Both the position numbers and the translations under genes were made by a program. Below the pieces are notes generated by a model. The model did no database searches. It had not been told where the DNA came from and saw nothing but the letters and a program-made list of their open reading frames with translations. A DNA stretch of 7,636 nucleotides, taken from positions 1 through 7,636 of the forward strand of contig URGV01000063.1 in assembly GCA_900547455.1 (NCBI GenBank), given 5' to 3'. Within the stretch, counting starts at the first letter, position 1. The number at the start of each line of letters is the position of its first letter. This DNA is from an uncultured Oscillospiraceae bacterium (GTDB lineage Bacteria; Bacillota; Clostridia; Oscillospirales; Ruminococcaceae). Of the stretch, positions 7,472-7,636 are shown one piece after another.

Positions 7472-7497
7472 GGTTGTGCGAATCGGAAGTTTGTCAG

Positions 7498-7530
7498 GGG
7501 GGCTTTTCTCTTACAAAAGCCCCCTCTTTT
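7498..7530 (+). terminator. Hairpin with CTCTTAC loop and T-rich tail
   Basis: GGGGGCTTTT (7498-7507) pairs perfectly with AAAAGCCCCC (7515-7524) across CTCTTAC, followed by TCTTTT. It could terminate transcription. Its complement has the same loop and inner stem as the hairpin at 7153-7181, so the two are probably members of one repeat family in opposite orientation. Confidence 0.65.
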
Positions 7531-7555
7531 GCAAGCTGAAAATCAGCTTGCAAAA
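7527..7555. repeat. 13-bp perfect inverted repeat
   Basis: TTTTGCAAGCTGA (7527-7539) pairs exactly with TCAGCTTGCAAAA (7543-7555) across AAA. Its GCAAGCT core resembles the CAAGCTTTT hairpin at 7023. The TTTT arm overlaps the tail of the preceding hairpin, so the two could be alternative structures. Confidence 0.88.
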
Positions 7556-7584
7556 TTCACCCGCAAAGGCGCTTCCAACGCAAA

Positions 7585-7636
7585 GGTGTTTCGAGCTCTG
7601 CGGAGCTCGACCAGCAGGCGCTGCCCGCTGGACACC
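7585..7636. repeat. Nested palindromes that can form a three-way junction
   Basis: The closing stem is GGTGT (7585-7589) with ACACC (7632-7636). Inside are two side-by-side hairpins: CGAGCTC/GAGCTCG (7592-7598 with 7603-7609, loop TGCG) and CCAGCAGGC/GCCCGCTGG (7611-7619 with 7623-7631, one A-C mismatch). The window ends exactly at the closing stem, so the element may continue. Confidence 0.65.

Larger units (their letters stand above)
6993..7636. other. Gene-free region packed with hairpins
   Basis: No open frame here has a ribosome binding site, plausible composition or family resemblance; the frames that exist run through inverted repeats. At least eleven separate palindromes are readable, most with perfect stems and some directly adjoining. 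The rest is short linker sequence. The region follows the GDPD stop and continues to the right edge. It resembles a mosaic of extragenic palindromic elements with embedded terminators; individual elements are listed separately. Confidence 0.85.

Overview
The window looks like a piece of a GC-rich, low-redundancy Firmicutes chromosome, most likely class Clostridia near the Oscillospiraceae/Ruminococcaceae. This rests on AGGAGG-type ribosome binding sites, strong G/C preference at third codon positions, the kind of GlmS and TadA encoded, and intergenic regions full of palindromes. It is inference from style; no taxonomic marker is present. All six protein genes are on the + strand.

Layout. Positions 1-245 hold a 65-bp tandem repeat (three near-identical copies plus a diverged fourth), followed by a short leader and glmS (341-2188), the glucosamine-6-phosphate synthase that starts amino-sugar and cell-wall precursor synthesis. 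A good intrinsic terminator follows. A second unit starts at an extended -10 promoter near 2317 and holds a membrane-embedded CPBP/CAAX-type protease homologue (2408-3460) and tadA (3492-3989), the tRNA wobble adenosine deaminase. Its 3' flank (3990-4210) contains a perfect DnaA-box 9-mer with several near matches, a long terminator-like hairpin and a perfect TATAAT -10 for the next unit.

The third unit (4274-6992) is the most unusual. Two nitrilase-fold proteins overlap by one base (TGATG). By motif alignment their catalytic residues are complementary: the first keeps the cysteine but has lost the catalytic Glu and Lys, and the second keeps the Glu and Lys but has Gly in place of the Cys. 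The second also has an acidic, disordered-looking C-terminal tail. A membrane-anchored glycerophosphodiester phosphodiesterase homologue follows 35 bp later and is probably cotranscribed.

Positions 6993-7636 contain no credible gene. They hold at least eleven hairpins, many with perfect 8-14 bp stems. Two share a 7-nt loop in opposite orientation (GTAAGAG and CTCTTAC) with different but still paired stems. A 10-mer (AAAGGCGCTT) recurs four times, a 24-bp direct repeat occurs twice, and the window ends in what can fold as a three-way junction. This looks like a mosaic of extragenic palindromic elements plus one or more transcription terminators. The strongest leads for something undescribed are the split-residue nitrilase pair and the conserved-loop hairpin family.
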